DNA of 64,000 nt from Diprion similis (lineage: Eukaryota; Arthropoda; Insecta; Hymenoptera; Diprionidae), in contig NC_060110.1 of assembly GCF_021155765.1 (NCBI RefSeq), forward strand, positions 18,870,001 to 18,934,000. Reading direction: 5' to 3'. The notes below the pieces were generated by a model. That model was not told the DNA's origin. It did not search any database and saw only the letters and a program-made list of their open reading frames with translations. The position numbers and the translations under genes were made by a program. Positions 35,246 to 48,200 of this stretch are shown here, piece after piece. How positions within the stretch are numbered: position 1 is the first letter of the stretch; the number at the start of each line of letters is the position of its first letter.

Positions 35246-37384
35246 ATGCTCTCGATACTTTAACTCGCCGAAGGCTATCGCGCAAGTAGCCAAAAGTAGC
35301 CAATCCAAAGGCTTCTCACGGGCGCCAAAAGTCACCGTTGAAAATTCGTATGTGGTCAGAAAAGCCTACTTTCGCTTGGTCAAACTTTTAAAATCGAAAT
35401 CTTTAGCAAGATGGACTAGTTATTGGAATTCCTACAAATTCATTAAGAAACTAACACATAATGATAATAGAATTATTTTACTACCTGAATATATTAAATC
35501 TTTTATGGGCGACAGTAGCATTTCTATGATGCTTAATTTATTTTTTCAAAAATTTTTACAAAGCCAACTTTAAGCTGCAAATATTTTGGAAAGATTTCGA
35601 ACTACTTCATTTTTGGTTACAATTAATCGTTTCAAGAATATTTCTATGAAGAATTTATTCTTGATTTGTTGCGTAGTTTTAAAATTATGAATTGAAAAAA
35701 ATTTAATGCCTTGAGTTTTGAGAATATCCAAAAAATTCTGGAACATTTTCTTTGCTAGAAACACGTTAAAGATATGTAGAAGGCTAAACCAATTTCCTGA
35801 GTTTTTCCCCAGATTTGGAAGTAGTAATTCGGTTTTAATTGAGAAAAATTACGTAGATGCTTGAATAAATATAAATAGAAAAATTTATTTTACCTTCTGT
35901 ATAATGTTCACGTGCTTATCAAATTATATTTTTCTTCGCAATTGTTGAAATGCTCAGCATTGATTATTGCCAATTCATGGTTCTTTAAAGTACTAAAAAG
36001 ACGGGAAAAAATATTTTGCCCACAGGGTAAATTTTGAAATGTTCACAATGACATGAACAACATTGAGAAATCAACAGTTGTTTTTCAATAACTGATTTTC
36101 AAGGGGAATAATCCGTTGGCTTTCAAATGATCACATCCTGTTTCCAACTCAACATTATCCATAAAGTAAATTTTTATCCTGACAGCTATACGTACTACAT
36201 ACATGTATAAGTACGACTCGAAATCGCGATTGATATGAAACTGTAATGGCACGAGATAATAATTTCACTGAATTGTTACATCGATACTTTCCGAAATATG
36301 TAGTTATAATCTGCTATTCTGTATCGAAGGAAGTTGAAGCGAGTATAGCAACACCTTGCACTGTTTCACATTTATTCAATTTATTCAAATTCATTTATAT
36401 GTGGTTTGTAGCAACGTGCAATAACAAGAGTACCAAAAACGGTAATCGAAAGTAGTGTGGTCGAAAGATAACACAAGAATTTCTTTACACGCATCTACAA
36501 AGATTTGCCTATTGCATTAAACGTATGGCCTGGTTTTATGGATAGTAATCCTATGGGGTTATAATTGAAAATGTAGATCACTTTGTCAGAAACCATAAAT
36601 CATCCTTATCATATAAAAATATCTTTTTTGGAATATTTTTGACAAGTGCGCGTGATGGATTCTTATTATTGTTAAGTGAAAAGCATGTCAACCCAAACAG
36701 TACAGACACGTGGCTGTGGAATTTGATATAGATGGCAAAAAATAAGTCGATGATTGGTTGCAAAATCTTCCGAAAGCTTCGAGTTTTCTGTGTCAAATGA
36801 TCCGTTGCTTATCTTTAAGAAAAATTATCAATGCTAGCTTCTATCACCGATATGTCAGAAATATGTTTTTGTTTATAAAACTATGCGATATCTGAGAAAT
36901 ATCAGGAACCTGTCCGCTGAATATTACAACCTCGATTCAAATTGATGAAATTTCAAATCTTACAAAATCTCGGAGCACTTGACTTCCAGAAGTTAAGTTG
37001 TGCAAATACGTGATTTTGAAACGGGTGAAGCAAGACAAAAAGCTATAGCCTACAATTTGCAAAGAAGTTGAAACTATTTCATCACGTTGTCGTGACATAC
37101 ATTATATGCATGTATCTCCACAATGGATATCAATCGCTAACTGAAGATATATATTTTCACGAATATGAATATTTTCATGAATTCTCTACAAGTATATGCA
37201 TCTCTTTCACCTCTCACAAGTATACTTTTCCATATTCCATGATAAAAGTGTACGAGTGTCGGTGTAAAGTACGTTAGCAAGTTGCCAAATAATATTAGAG
37301 TACACGAAAAAAAAGTATATAGAAATGAACAAACATTACATAAAAAAACTAACTTATTATCTTGGGATTGAAAAGTATGTACAT
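35246..37384. other. AT-rich gap between the piggyBac gene and the satellite flank
   Basis: No gene recognised. The plus-strand frame 35187-35573 (128 aa) is the longest here; it is Lys/Ser-rich, without family motifs, and I treat it as doubtful. Confidence 0.4.
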
Positions 37385-37700
37385 ACAATACATATAACCT
37401 TAAGCAGCATGTGAAAAGCAGTGTATGAGATGGTTATTATTGTAACTTGTAAGTATAATGGATACGAAATGTATAACATTGCATTGTTTTATGTAACCTG
37501 AATGAAAATAAATAAATAAACGAATTTCTGTATGTTTTCTTCAAATTTCCTCAACTGTCTGTCCTACATTATTTCCATGTCTTTTCTGCGTTGCTCAGGG
37601 TCCCATTTGTCAAGAAAGAGACGTACAAATCGATTCTGAGTCGGAACATTTTTTGCTGAAAAAATTTTCTTTTATTTTGAACAATGCTGATAACAAACTG
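37385..37700 (-). pseudogene. Left-flank copy of a duplicated last-exon-like segment
   Basis: On the minus strand an acceptor-like TTTTTTCAG precedes a frame at 37564-37655 reading AKNVPTQNRFVRLFLDKW, then a DPEQRRK motif, and stopping at TAG. Both this frame and about 180 bp of following non-coding sequence (shared block ATTCGTT...CAGGTTACATMAAACA...CCTWAGGTTAT) align with the copy on the other side of the satellite array. No upstream exons were identified, so it is an isolated exon or gene fragment. The family is not recognised. Confidence 0.5.
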
Positions 37701-37711
37701 CTTTTAGTTAG

Positions 37712-40700
37712 AATTGAGTAAATCGAAGAAATTTCAGCGTAAAATTACTCCTGGTATCAGGAGAACATCTGAGCCGAGGTGGTCGATCAAAAACAGAGAC
37801 TGACTGATTGACTGCTTGTAACGTCGATGCTGTGTATCTGAACACATGCCTGCTTGCTTGAAAAGGATTGTGATCGCTTGCTTACATGCTACGTCCGCTT
37901 AGAATAAGGCTAATCGGAGAAATTTTAGCGTAAAATTACTCCTGGTATCAGGAGAACATCTGAGCTGAGGAGGTCGATCAAAAACAGAGACTGACTGATT
38001 GACTGCTTGTGACGTCGATGCTGTGTGTCTAAACACATGCCTGCTTGCTTGAAAAGGCTTGTGATCGCTTGCTTACATGCTACGTCCGCTTAGAATAAGG
38101 CTAATCGGAGAAATTTCAGCGTCAAATTACTCCTGGTATCAGGAGAACATCTGAGCCGAGGAGGTCGATCAAAAACAGAGACTGACTGATTGACTGCTTG
38201 TGACGTCGATGCTGTGTATCTGAACACATGCCTGCTTGCTTGAAAAGGCTTGTGATCGCTTGCTTATATGCTACGTCCGCTTAGAATAAGGCTAATCGGA
38301 GAAATTTCAGCGTAAAATTACTCCTGGTATCATGAGAACATCTGAGCCGAGGAGGTCGATCAAAAACAGAGACTGACTGATTGACTGCTTGTGACGTCGA
38401 TGCTGTGTGTCTGAACACATGCCTGCTTGCTTGAAAGGGCTTGTGATCGCTTGCTTACATGCTACGTCCGCTTAGAATAAGGCTAATCGGAGAAATTTCA
38501 GCGAAAAATTACTCCTGGTATCAGGAGAACATCTGAGCCGAGGAGGTCGATCAAAAACAGAGACTGACTGATTGACTGCTTGTGACGTCGATGCTGTGTG
38601 TCTAAACACATGCCTGCTTGCTTGAAAAGGCTTGTGATCGCTTGCTTACATGCTACGTCCGCTTAGAATAAGGCTAATCGGAGAAATTTTAGCGTAAAAT
38701 TACTCCTGGTATCAGGAGAACATCTGAGCCGAGGAGGTCGATCAAAAACAGAGACTGACTGATTGACTGCTTGTGACGTCGATGCTGTGTGTCTGAACAC
38801 ATGCCTGCTTGCTTGAAAGGGCTTGTGATCGCTTGCTTACATGCTACGTCCGCTTAGAATAAGGCTAATCGGAGAAATTTCAGCGAAAAATTACTCCTGG
38901 TATCAGGAGAACATCTGAGCCGAGGAGGTCGATCAAAAACAGAGACTGACTGATTGACTGCTTGTAACGTCGATGCCGTGTATCTGAACACATGCCTGCT
39001 TGCTTGAAAAGGCTTGTGATCGCTTGCTTATATGCTACGTCCGCTTAGAATAAGGCTAATCGGAGAAATTTCAGCGTAAGATTACTCCTGGTATCAGGAG
39101 AACATCTGAGCCGAGGAGGTCGATCAAAAACAGAGACTGACTGATTGACTGCTTGTGACGTCGATGCTGTGTGTCTGAACACATGCCTGCTTGCTTGAAA
39201 GGGCTTGTGATCGCTTGCTTACATGCTACGTCCGCTTAGAATAAGGCTAATCGGAGAAATTTCAGCGTAAAATTACTCCTGGTATCATGAGAACATCTGA
39301 GCCGAGGAGGTCGATCAAAAACAGAGACTGACTGATTGACTGCTTGTAACGTCGATGCCGTGTATCTGAACACATGCCTGCTTGCTTGAAAAGGCTTGTG
39401 ATCGCTTGCTTATATGCTACGTCCGCTTAGAATAAGGCTAATCGGAGAAATTTCAGCGTAAGATTACTCCTGGTATCAGGAGAACATCTGAGCCGAGGAG
39501 GTCGATCAAAAACAGAGACTGACTGATTGACTGCTTGTGACGTCGATGCTGTGTGTCTGAACACATGCCTGCTTGCTTGAAAGGGCTTGTGATCGCTTGC
39601 TTACATGCTACGTCCGCTTAGAATAAGGCTAATCGGAGAAATTTCAGCGAAAAATTACTCCTGGTATCAGGAGAACATCTGAGCCGAGGAGGTCGATCAA
39701 AAACAGAGACTGACTGATTGACTGCTGGTGACGTCGATGCTGTGTGTCTGAACACATGCCTGCTTGCTTGAAAAGGCTTGTGATCGCTTGCTTACATGCT
39801 ACGTCCGCTTAGAATAAGGCTAATCGGAGAAATTTCAGCGTAAAATTACTCCTGGTATCAGGAGAACATCTGAGCCGAGGAGGTCGATCAAAAACAGAGA
39901 CTGACTGATTGACTGCTGGTGACGTCGATGCTGTGTGTCTGAACACATGCCTGCTTGCTTGAAAAGGCTTGTGATCGCTTGCTTACATGCTACGTCCGCT
40001 TAGAATAAGGCTAATCGGAGAAATTTCAGCGTAAAATTACTCCTGGTATCAGGAGAACATCTGAGCCGAGGAGGTCGATCAAAAACAGAGACTGACTGAT
40101 TGACTGCTTGTGACGTCGATGCTGAGTGTCTGAACACATGCCTGCTTGCTTGAAAAGGCTTGTGATCGCTTGCTTACATGCTACGTCCGCTTAGAATAAG
40201 GCTAATCGGAGAAATTTCAGCGTAAAATTACTCCTGGTATCAGGAGAACATCTGTGCCCAGGAGGTCGATCAAAAACAGAGACTGACTGATTGACTGCTT
40301 GTGACGTCGATGCTGTGTGTCTGAACACATGCCTGCTTGATTGAAAGGGCTTGTGATCGCTTGCTTACATGCTACGTCCGCTTAGAATAAGGCTAATCGG
40401 AGAAATTTCAGCGAAAAATTACTCCTGGTATCAGGAGAACATCTGAGCCGAGGAGGTCGATCAAAAACAGAGACTGACTGATTGACTGCTTGTGACGTCG
40501 ATGCTGTGTGTCTGAACACATGCCTGCTTGCTTGAAAGGGCTTGTGATCGCTTGCTTACATGCTACGTCCGCTTAGAATAAGGCTAATCGGAGAAATTTT
40601 AGCGTAAAATTACTCCTGGTATCAGGAGAACATCTGAGCCCAGGAGGTCGATCAAAAACAGAGACTGACTGATTGACTGCTTGTGACGTCGATGCTGTGT

Positions 40701-43415
40701 GTCTGAACACATGCCTGCTTGCTTGAAAAGGCTTGTGATCGCTTGCTTACATGCTACGTCCGCTTAGAATAAGGCTAATCGGAGAAATTTTAGCGTAAGA
40801 TTACTCCTGGTATCAGGAGAACATCTGAGCCGAGGAGGTCGATCAAAAACAGAGACTGACTGATTGACTGCTTGTGACGTCGATGCCGTGTGTCTGAACA
40901 CATGCCTGCTTGCTTGAAAGGGCTTGTGATCGCTTGCTTATATGCTACGTCCGCTTAGAATAAGGCTAATCGGAGAAATTTCAGCGTAAGATTACTCCTG
41001 GTATCAGGAGAACATCTGAGCCGAGGAGGTCGATCAAAAACAGAGACTGACTGATTGACTGCTTGTGACGTCGATGCTGTGTGTCTGAACACATGCCTGC
41101 TTGCTTGAAAGGGCTTGTGATCGCTTGCTTACATGCTACGTCCGCTTAGAATAAGGCTAATCGGAGAAATTTCAGCGAAAAATTACTCCTGGTATCAGGA
41201 GAACATCTGAGCCGAGGAGGTCGATCAAAAACAGAGACTGACTGATTGACTGCTTGTGACGTCGATGCTGTGTGTCTAAACACATGCCTGCTTGCTTGAA
41301 AAGGCTTGTGATCGCTTGCTTACATGCTACGTCCGCTTAGAATAAGGCTAATCGGAGAAATTTTAGCGTAAAATTACTCCTGGTATCAGGAGAACATCTG
41401 AGCCGAGGAGGTCGATCAAAAACAGAGACTGACTGATTGACTGCTGGTGACGTCGATGCTGTGTGTCTGAACACATGCCTGCTTGCTTGAAAAGGCTTGT
41501 GATCGCTTGCTTACATGCTACGTCCGCTTAGAATAAGGCTAATCGGAGAAATTTTAGCGTAAAATTACTCCTGGTATCAGGAGAACATCTGTGCCCAGGA
41601 GGTCGATCAAAAACAGAGACTGACTGATTGACTGCTTGTGACGTCGATGCTGTGTGTCTGAACACATGCCTGCTTGCTTGAAAGGGCTTGTGATCGCTTG
41701 CTTACATGCTACGTCCGCTTAGAATAAGGCTAATCGGAGAAATTTCAGCGAAAAATTACTCCTGGTATCAGGAGAACATCTGAGCCGAGGAGGTCGATCA
41801 AAAACAGAGACTGACTGATTGACTGCTTGTGACGTCGATGCTGTGTGTCTGAACACATGCCTGCTTGCTTGAAAGGGCTTGTGATCGCTTGCTTACATGC
41901 TACGTCCGCTTAGAATAAGGCTAATCGGAGAAATTTCAGCGAAAAATTACTCCTGGTATCAGGAGAACATCTGAGCCCAGGAGGTCGATCAAAAACAGAG
42001 ACTGACTGATTGACTGCTTGTGACGTCGATGCTGTGTGTCTGAACACATGCCTGCTTGCTTGAAAGGGCTTGTGATCGCTTGCTTACATGCTACGTCCGC
42101 TTAGAATAAGGCTAATCGGAGAAATTTCAGCGAAAAATTACTCCTGGTATCAGGAGAACATCTGAGCCGAGGAGGTCGATCAAAAACAGAGACTGACTGA
42201 TTGACTGCTTGTGACGTCGATGCTGTGTGTCTGAACACATGCCTGCTTGCTTGAAAGGGCTTGTGATCGCTTGCTTACATGCTACGTCCGCTTAGAATAA
42301 GGCTAATCGGAGAAATTTCAGCGAAAAATTACTCCTGGTATCAGGAGAACATCTGAGCCCAGGAGGTCGATCAAAAACAGAGACTGACTGATTGACTGCT
42401 TGTGACGTCGATGCTGTGTGTCTGAACACATGCCTGCTTGCTTGAAAAGGCTTGTGACCGCTTGCTTACATGCTACGTCCGCTTAGAATAAGGCTAATCG
42501 GAGAAATTTTAGCGTAAAATTACTCCTGGTATCAGGAGAACATCTGAGCCCAGGAGGTCGATCAAAAACAGAGACTGACTGATTGACTGCTTGTAACGTC
42601 GATGCCGTGTATCTGAACACATGCCTGCTTGCTTGAAAAGGCTTGTGATCGCTTGCTTATATGCTACGTCCGCTTAGAATAAGGCTAATCGGAGAAATTT
42701 CAGCGTAAGATTACTCCTGGTATCAGGAGAACATCTGAGCCGAGGAGGTCGATCAAAAACAGAGACTGACTGATTGACTGCTTGTGACGTCGATGCTGTG
42801 TGTGTGAACACATGCCTGCTTGCTTGAAAGGGCTTGTGATCGCTTGCTTACATGCTACGTCCGCTTAGAATAAGGCTAATCGGAGAAATTTCAGCGAAAA
42901 ATTACTCCTGGTATCAGGAGAACATCTGAGCCGAGGAGGTCGATCAAAAACAGAGACTGACTGATTGACTGCTTGTGACGTCGATGCTGTGTGTCTAAAC
43001 ACATGCCTGCTTGCTTGAAAAGGCTTGTGATCGCTTGCTTACATGCTACGTCCGCTTAGAATAAGGCTAATCGGAGAAATTTTAGCGTAAAATTACTCCT
43101 GGTATCAGGAGAACATCTGAGCCGAGGAGGTCGATCAAAAACAGAGACTGACTGATTGACTGCTTGTGACGTCGATGCTGTGTGTCTAAACACATGCCTG
43201 CTTGCTTGAAAAGGCTTGTGATCGCTTGCTTACATGCTACGTCCGCTTAGAATAAGGCTAATCGGAGAAATTTTAGCGTAAAATTACTCCTGGTATCAGG
43301 AGAACATCTGAGCCGAGGAGGTCGATCAAAAACAGAGACTGACTGATTGACTGCTTGTGATGTCGATGCTGTGTGTCTAAACACACGCCTGCTTCCTTGG
43401 GAGGGCTTGTGATTG
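37712..43415. repeat. Satellite array: 30 tandem monomers of 191 bp
   Basis: A marker (CGTCGATG) recurs from 37822 to its last, mutated copy at 43361, a distance of 5,539 bp = 29 x 191 exactly. Spot checks at units 2, 3, 4 and 15 fall in register, so no net indel has accumulated. The first monomer starts at 37721 (AATCGAAG) and the thirtieth at 43260; the two edge units are the most diverged. Internal units differ at about ten diagnostic positions, for example CAGCGTAAAATT, CAGCGAAAAATT, TAGCGTAAAATT or CAGCGTAAGATT; AAAAGG or AAAGGG; TACATG or TATATG. Each monomer carries a hairpin-forming CTCCTG-GTAT-CAGGAG and a GTGT...ACAC pair. 191 is not divisible by 3, and no frame stays open through the array. 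Read length permitting, the true copy number could differ from the assembly. Confidence 0.97.
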
Positions 43416-43680
43416 ATTACTGAGCGAAGCACTGATCAAAAGTCGTGGCCGAAAAGAATGAAATTTACACCAACTTTTTAAAGGATAGGGGACGATAAAT
43501 CACATACTCATAGGCTTAAAGTATTAGTTTCAGTTTATTCGGTATGTCTTAATTGTAGTACAGGTGCTTTGGTGTCAATGTATGGTACTTCAACGAGTTC
43601 TCAAATAGTATTATGGTGGAGGACAAAGAGAAACGCAAAAGGACGAATCAACAGTGCATATGAAATATTACTCTTATGTG
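43416..43680. other. Right edge of the satellite, no gene
   Basis: Homology to the monomer stops at about 43415, where TGTGATTG replaces TGTGATCG. What follows is unique AT-rich sequence up to the point (about 43690) where similarity to the left flank begins. Confidence 0.5.
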
Positions 43681-43689
43681 ATGAAGAAG

Positions 43690-44250
43690 TGCAATATACA
43701 TAACCTTAGGCAGAATATGAAAAATGTTATATTAGATATTGGATAATGTAATTTGTAGGTAACGTTTAAGCCCCGGCTTGCGTGCAGGGGCAATTGGCTC
43801 TATGCAGGAAACGATATGTACAATATTGTATTGTTAACAAAAAAAAAACTGTATTGTTACTGTTTGATGTAACCTGTATTGAAATGAATACGTGAACGAA
43901 TTGATTTCTAATTTCTATTTACTACTGGCTTTCTTATCTGTTGGTGCTACAATCTTTGAAACCTCTTTGTGGCTACGCTCAGGGTTCAGTTGGTCGGAAA
44001 AGAGTGATTTGAATCGATTTGAAGGCATATAGTTTTTCACTCCAAGATATAAGAAAAAGCAAGGTATTTGCTTTGGATTTCGTCCGAAAATTTTTACCAT
44101 TCTGAATAATGCTGAAATCAATAAATTCATGCTCTTTAACGACCTAATTTTGCGAGAGGCATATATTGCGTGCAATGCGACTTCGCTGCGAGTAACGGAT
44201 TACGAGTTATGACGAAAAACGAAAGATTGTCTTGGTTATTCCTCTGCTGT
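43690..44250 (-). pseudogene. Right-flank copy of the duplicated last-exon-like segment, open
   Basis: Minus-strand frame 43915-44175 is open and includes VKNYMPSNRFKSLFSDQ then a NPERSHKE motif and a Lys/Ser-rich end. The motif pattern KN-[YV]-x-P-x-x-NRF-x-x-LF-x-D-x-x-[DN]-PE matches the left-flank copy. The sequence after the stop also aligns with the left flank. A second, broken copy follows about 310 bp further on. It may be a real exon of an unrecognised gene; no partner exon was found. Confidence 0.45.
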
Positions 44251-44259
44251 TGATCCTAA

Positions 44260-44580
44260 GTTTTTTTTTCGTATCTTTTTCATATTTCCGAGGGTCCAAC
44301 TATTGGAAAAAGAGTCATCCAGAACGATTTTGAGACAAAAAGTTTTTGAGCTCTGAAATCTGCAAAAAAACAAGTCTAACCCCTTTGAATTTTTCGAGTC
44401 GAAATTCGGTCAATCCCTTAAAAAGAGTTAAATTGATTCTTTGATGCAGTATGTCGTCGTCATTTTGCAAGAGGAATCGATAAGGCGTACCGAAATATGC
44501 TGCGAGCAACGGATCAAGGGTGTACAACCGAAGAGCGAAAGATTTCCTTCTCAATTAACATTACTGAATTTGGCTGAAAT
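44260..44580 (-). pseudogene. Third copy of the duplicated segment, interrupted by stops
   Basis: Minus-strand sequence encodes LKNFLSQNR, then a stop, then an LFF..LDPRKYEKD stretch with a further stop, in the frame aligned to the KNYMPSNRF..LF..LNPERSHKE copy. Upstream DNA is also shared, for example GCTGCGAGTAACGG at 44185 and GCTGCGAGCAACGG at 44499 on the plus strand (offset 314). So this is a decayed tandem duplicate with a period of about 310 bp. Confidence 0.5.
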
Positions 44581-45215
44581 GAATTGCCTTAAATGAATTT
44601 TTTGAATCGGTGGTCATTTCGTAGTCATAATAATGTCCGAAACTGCATTATCCACTTTGTATGTACATATGATGGTAACATTAGTTCTTGTCGTCTTTAC
44701 GTACCGACCGTTTACCGACTTGAGTTGCACGACGATGAATTTACCTCGCCTCAGTGTATAGGTGTCTTACCTTTTTCCATCTTTCGTTTGGAACGAAGAT
44801 GGAATACCCAACGCCACTGACGAAGTGCTTACCGATGTGTTCCCTTACCACGAAATGCCACTAAACACCACTGCGTTGCCTCAAGATATCGACCAGTGTT
44901 AAATTGTCAATTGTAAGATTACCGACTAACACTTCACCTACTTCGACATCCGCCGAAAGGAAAATTTTCATGGAGCTGGCTATCTTTGGTAGGATAGTTA
45001 CTCAATGGCGTATATCTTTTTTCCGTTACCCGCCAAATTTCTTGGTTCCGAATCCCACCAGAGTAGTCAGACATCATTTTACCGGCGTTGTGTTATAACT
45101 GGCATCTATTTCGTATCATTTCGTATGCCCAGTGCCAACAGCGTGAATCCTGTCTTCTTTAATTTCTATTACAAATTATTAACTCCAGCGAGTGGGAGTA
45201 AATAACCTGTTGAAA
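44581..45215. promoter_or_regulatory. Upstream region of RnrL
   Basis: No coding signal beyond short overlapping frames. It contains the E2F-type motif at 45029-45037 and is expected to hold the RnrL promoter and 5' untranslated region. Confidence 0.45.
45029..45037. promoter_or_regulatory. E2F-type site CCCGCCAAA (TTTGGCGGG on the minus strand)
   Basis: Perfect match to the E2F/DP consensus TTTSGCGS about 180 bp upstream of the RnrL start codon. Ribonucleotide reductase subunit genes are well-known E2F-driven S-phase targets, so the position is meaningful; activity is inferred. Confidence 0.55.
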
Positions 45216-48200
45216 ATGCCTGTGCCAGGGAAGATGTACGTAATAAAACGAGGTACGTACGTAATGATGCGCATTTTCCATAAGAATTCATATTTTAACA
45301 AGACACCGTTTGAACTGCGAACGTCGGTTAGGAATGCCCTAGCGGATCATTTTTTTTTCGAATATTTCACAATGTCGATTGTCATTTTGCAGATGGGCGC
45401 AAGGAAAATATTCATTTTGACAAGATAACGTCGAGAATACAAAAATTATGCTATGGTTTGAATATGGACTTTGTCGATCCGGTAAGCTATGATTAACTTA
45501 TCTTACGTTGAATACATTTAACCAAAAACTGTCTTTCATAACTTTTAGCATTACCAGTAAACATATATTTTATACCGCCTTATTCAGTCACTGGATATTC
45601 ACACGGCGAGTGACTGCATGAGGTTTACGCTAGAAATATGAGTCACACACCATTCATACAAATTTTCCTTTTTGTATTCTAAGTGATGTCAATGTCTTGA
45701 AAGCGACTAGTGTACTTGCAGTGGGGATCGTACTTAAGGGGTGTGTTATGGTTTTGGATAACCACAGGATACGATCATTCATAAACTCTTTGGCGCAGTA
45801 TTCTGCAGGTTGACATTGTTCTCATCTTATCTGTATGATTGTGTGTGGTCACTCTGCATTGCGAATATCCACCTCTTTTACAAGATTCACAATATAATTT
45901 CAAGTATACATTTTCATCAAAAACAAGAATGTAACGCTAGCAAGTTTTTAGCTGGATATTCTTTACCATCATTTGATATTGTAATGTATCTTTATCAATG
46001 CTGATTTTTCAGCCTGCAATTACCTTCCGGGTCATCAGTGGCCTTTATTCTGGCGTGACCACGGTTGAGCTGGATAATCTGGCTGCGGAAACCGCTGCTA
46101 CAATGACAACAAAGCATGCAGATTACGCTATACTAGCTGCCCGTATTGCAGTTTCTAATCTCCATAAAGAAACAAAAAAACAATTCAGTGGTATGGGAAG
46201 ACTGTTTAATGTTGTTTACTCACATTAACTGACTAATTATAGCCCGTCAGGATTTGTAGCAATCCTGCAAACATCTGGTTAATCCAGGTTGTTTAGCATG
46301 GAGACACCCTGATCTTTCACTTTCTTTTTAAAAATTTTATTAATTGCCTTCAGTATATGTTTTATTCACATGAATCCAGAAATGCCCAATATTTATTTTA
46401 AAGCAATTGACAAACTGGATTATATTCAACTTGAATAATTCATGATCTTTGTTTTATGTTCTTTCAGTTACAAAAAGATTTGCTAATCATTTTGAAATTT
46501 ACCTTCATGTTTCATTCCACACACCATGGAAATAACACTGCATTAAATGTTTCTTATAATTTTCAGATGTGATGCATGATTTGCATCATATGATAAATCC
46601 ACATACCAAGTTACACACACCAATGGTTAGCGAGCATTATTATAAGATAATAAAAAAACATGCGGACCGATTGAACTCTGCGATTATTTATGACAGAGAT
46701 TTTAGTTATAATTACTTTGGCTTCAAAACACTTGAGAGAAGTTATTTGCTGAAAATTAATGGCAAAGTCGCAGAGAGACCACAACATTTGTTGATGCGTG
46801 TTGCTGTGGGTATTCATGGAGAAGATATTGATAGAGCAATTGAAACTTACAATCTATTGTCAGAGAGATATTTTACCCATGCCTCTCCCACGCTTTATTC
46901 AGCAGCTACTCCCAGGCCACAAATGTCAAGGTGTGTAGAGCAAGTGTCTCAATTCAAGTTGAATGGAGGTTGCATTTAAAGAAAATATTCAAATAATATA
47001 ATGAGTGTCACCTTGTTGTAGCTGTTTCCTTCTAACAATGAAGGAGGATAGTATTGAAGGAATTTATGATACTTTGAAACAATGCGCACTGATAAGTAAA
47101 TCTGCGGGAGGTGTTGGTTTAAATATACATTGTATCAGAGCCAAAGGTACTTACATAGCAGGAACTAACGGAGAATCTAGCGGACTTGTTCCCATGTTGC
47201 GCGTTTATAATAATACAGCAAGATACGTCGACCAGGGGGGAAATAAAAGGCCAGGTGCCTTTGCTATTTATTTAGAACCATGGCATTCGGACGTTTTTGA
47301 GTTTTTGGATTTGAAAAAAAATACTGGTGAGCTCAGATACAAGTTGAGAAGGTTTTAACAGAAACTATACAATTAGGTCATAAATTCTAAAATCTTAACC
47401 TTGTTTCACAGGTAAAGAGGAGGTGCGAGCTAGAGAAATGTTTTATGCTCTTTGGATTCCTGATTTGTTTATGAAACGTGTTTTGGAAAAACAAGTGTGG
47501 AGCCTTATGTGTCCTCACGAATGTCCTGGATTGTCAGATGTTTGGGGTGATGATTTTGAAGCTTTGTACACACAGTAAGAAAGGAATAGTTTTGATTTTA
47601 TAATCTTTTTCATGCAAGTACTATTCTAATTCATAAAAATATGAACTTTCGACAGATACGAAAAAGAGGGCCGATACAAGCGGCAAGTAGCAGCCCGGGA
47701 CCTGTGGTTAGCTATCATGAACTCTCAGGTCGAAACCGGCACACCATACATGTTGTACAAAGATCACTGCAATCGAAAATCAAATCAACAAAACGTGGGC
47801 ACAATCAAATGCAGTAACCTTTGCACTGAAATTATAGAGTATTCAAGCCCTGACGAAGTTGCTGTTTGTAATCTGGCATCAATTGCTGTTAACATGTTTG
47901 TCACCCCAGAAAAGACATACGACTTTAAAAAACTTAAGGAAGTTACCAAAATTGCAGCCTACAACCTAAACAAAATCATTGATATCAATTACTATCCGAT
48001 TCCTGAAGCTGAAAAATCTAATATGAGACATAGACCAATTGGTAACTTGACAGAAATACTATCTTATCTCTCATTGAGATGGCATGTATTTAGAATCTGA
48101 ATGGAGTTGAAATCCTGACTTTTTTCAGGCATTGGTATTCAGGGACTAGCAGATGCTTTTCTATTAATGCGATATCCGTTCGAAAGTGATGAAGCCCAGA

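Noticed and set aside
35187-35573. 128-aa plus-strand frame
   Set aside because: It begins inside a degenerate direct repeat, has a Lys/Ser-rich composition and no recognisable motif; no upstream or downstream exon.
31734-35600. piggyBac terminal inverted repeats
   Set aside because: Several TTAA sites occur on both sides, but adjoining sequences do not match in inverted orientation; no element ends are claimed.
37712-43415. CRISPR-like or coding interpretation of the tandem array
   Set aside because: Units are contiguous 191-bp monomers without spacers in eukaryotic DNA, and no frame is open across units since 191 is not a multiple of three.
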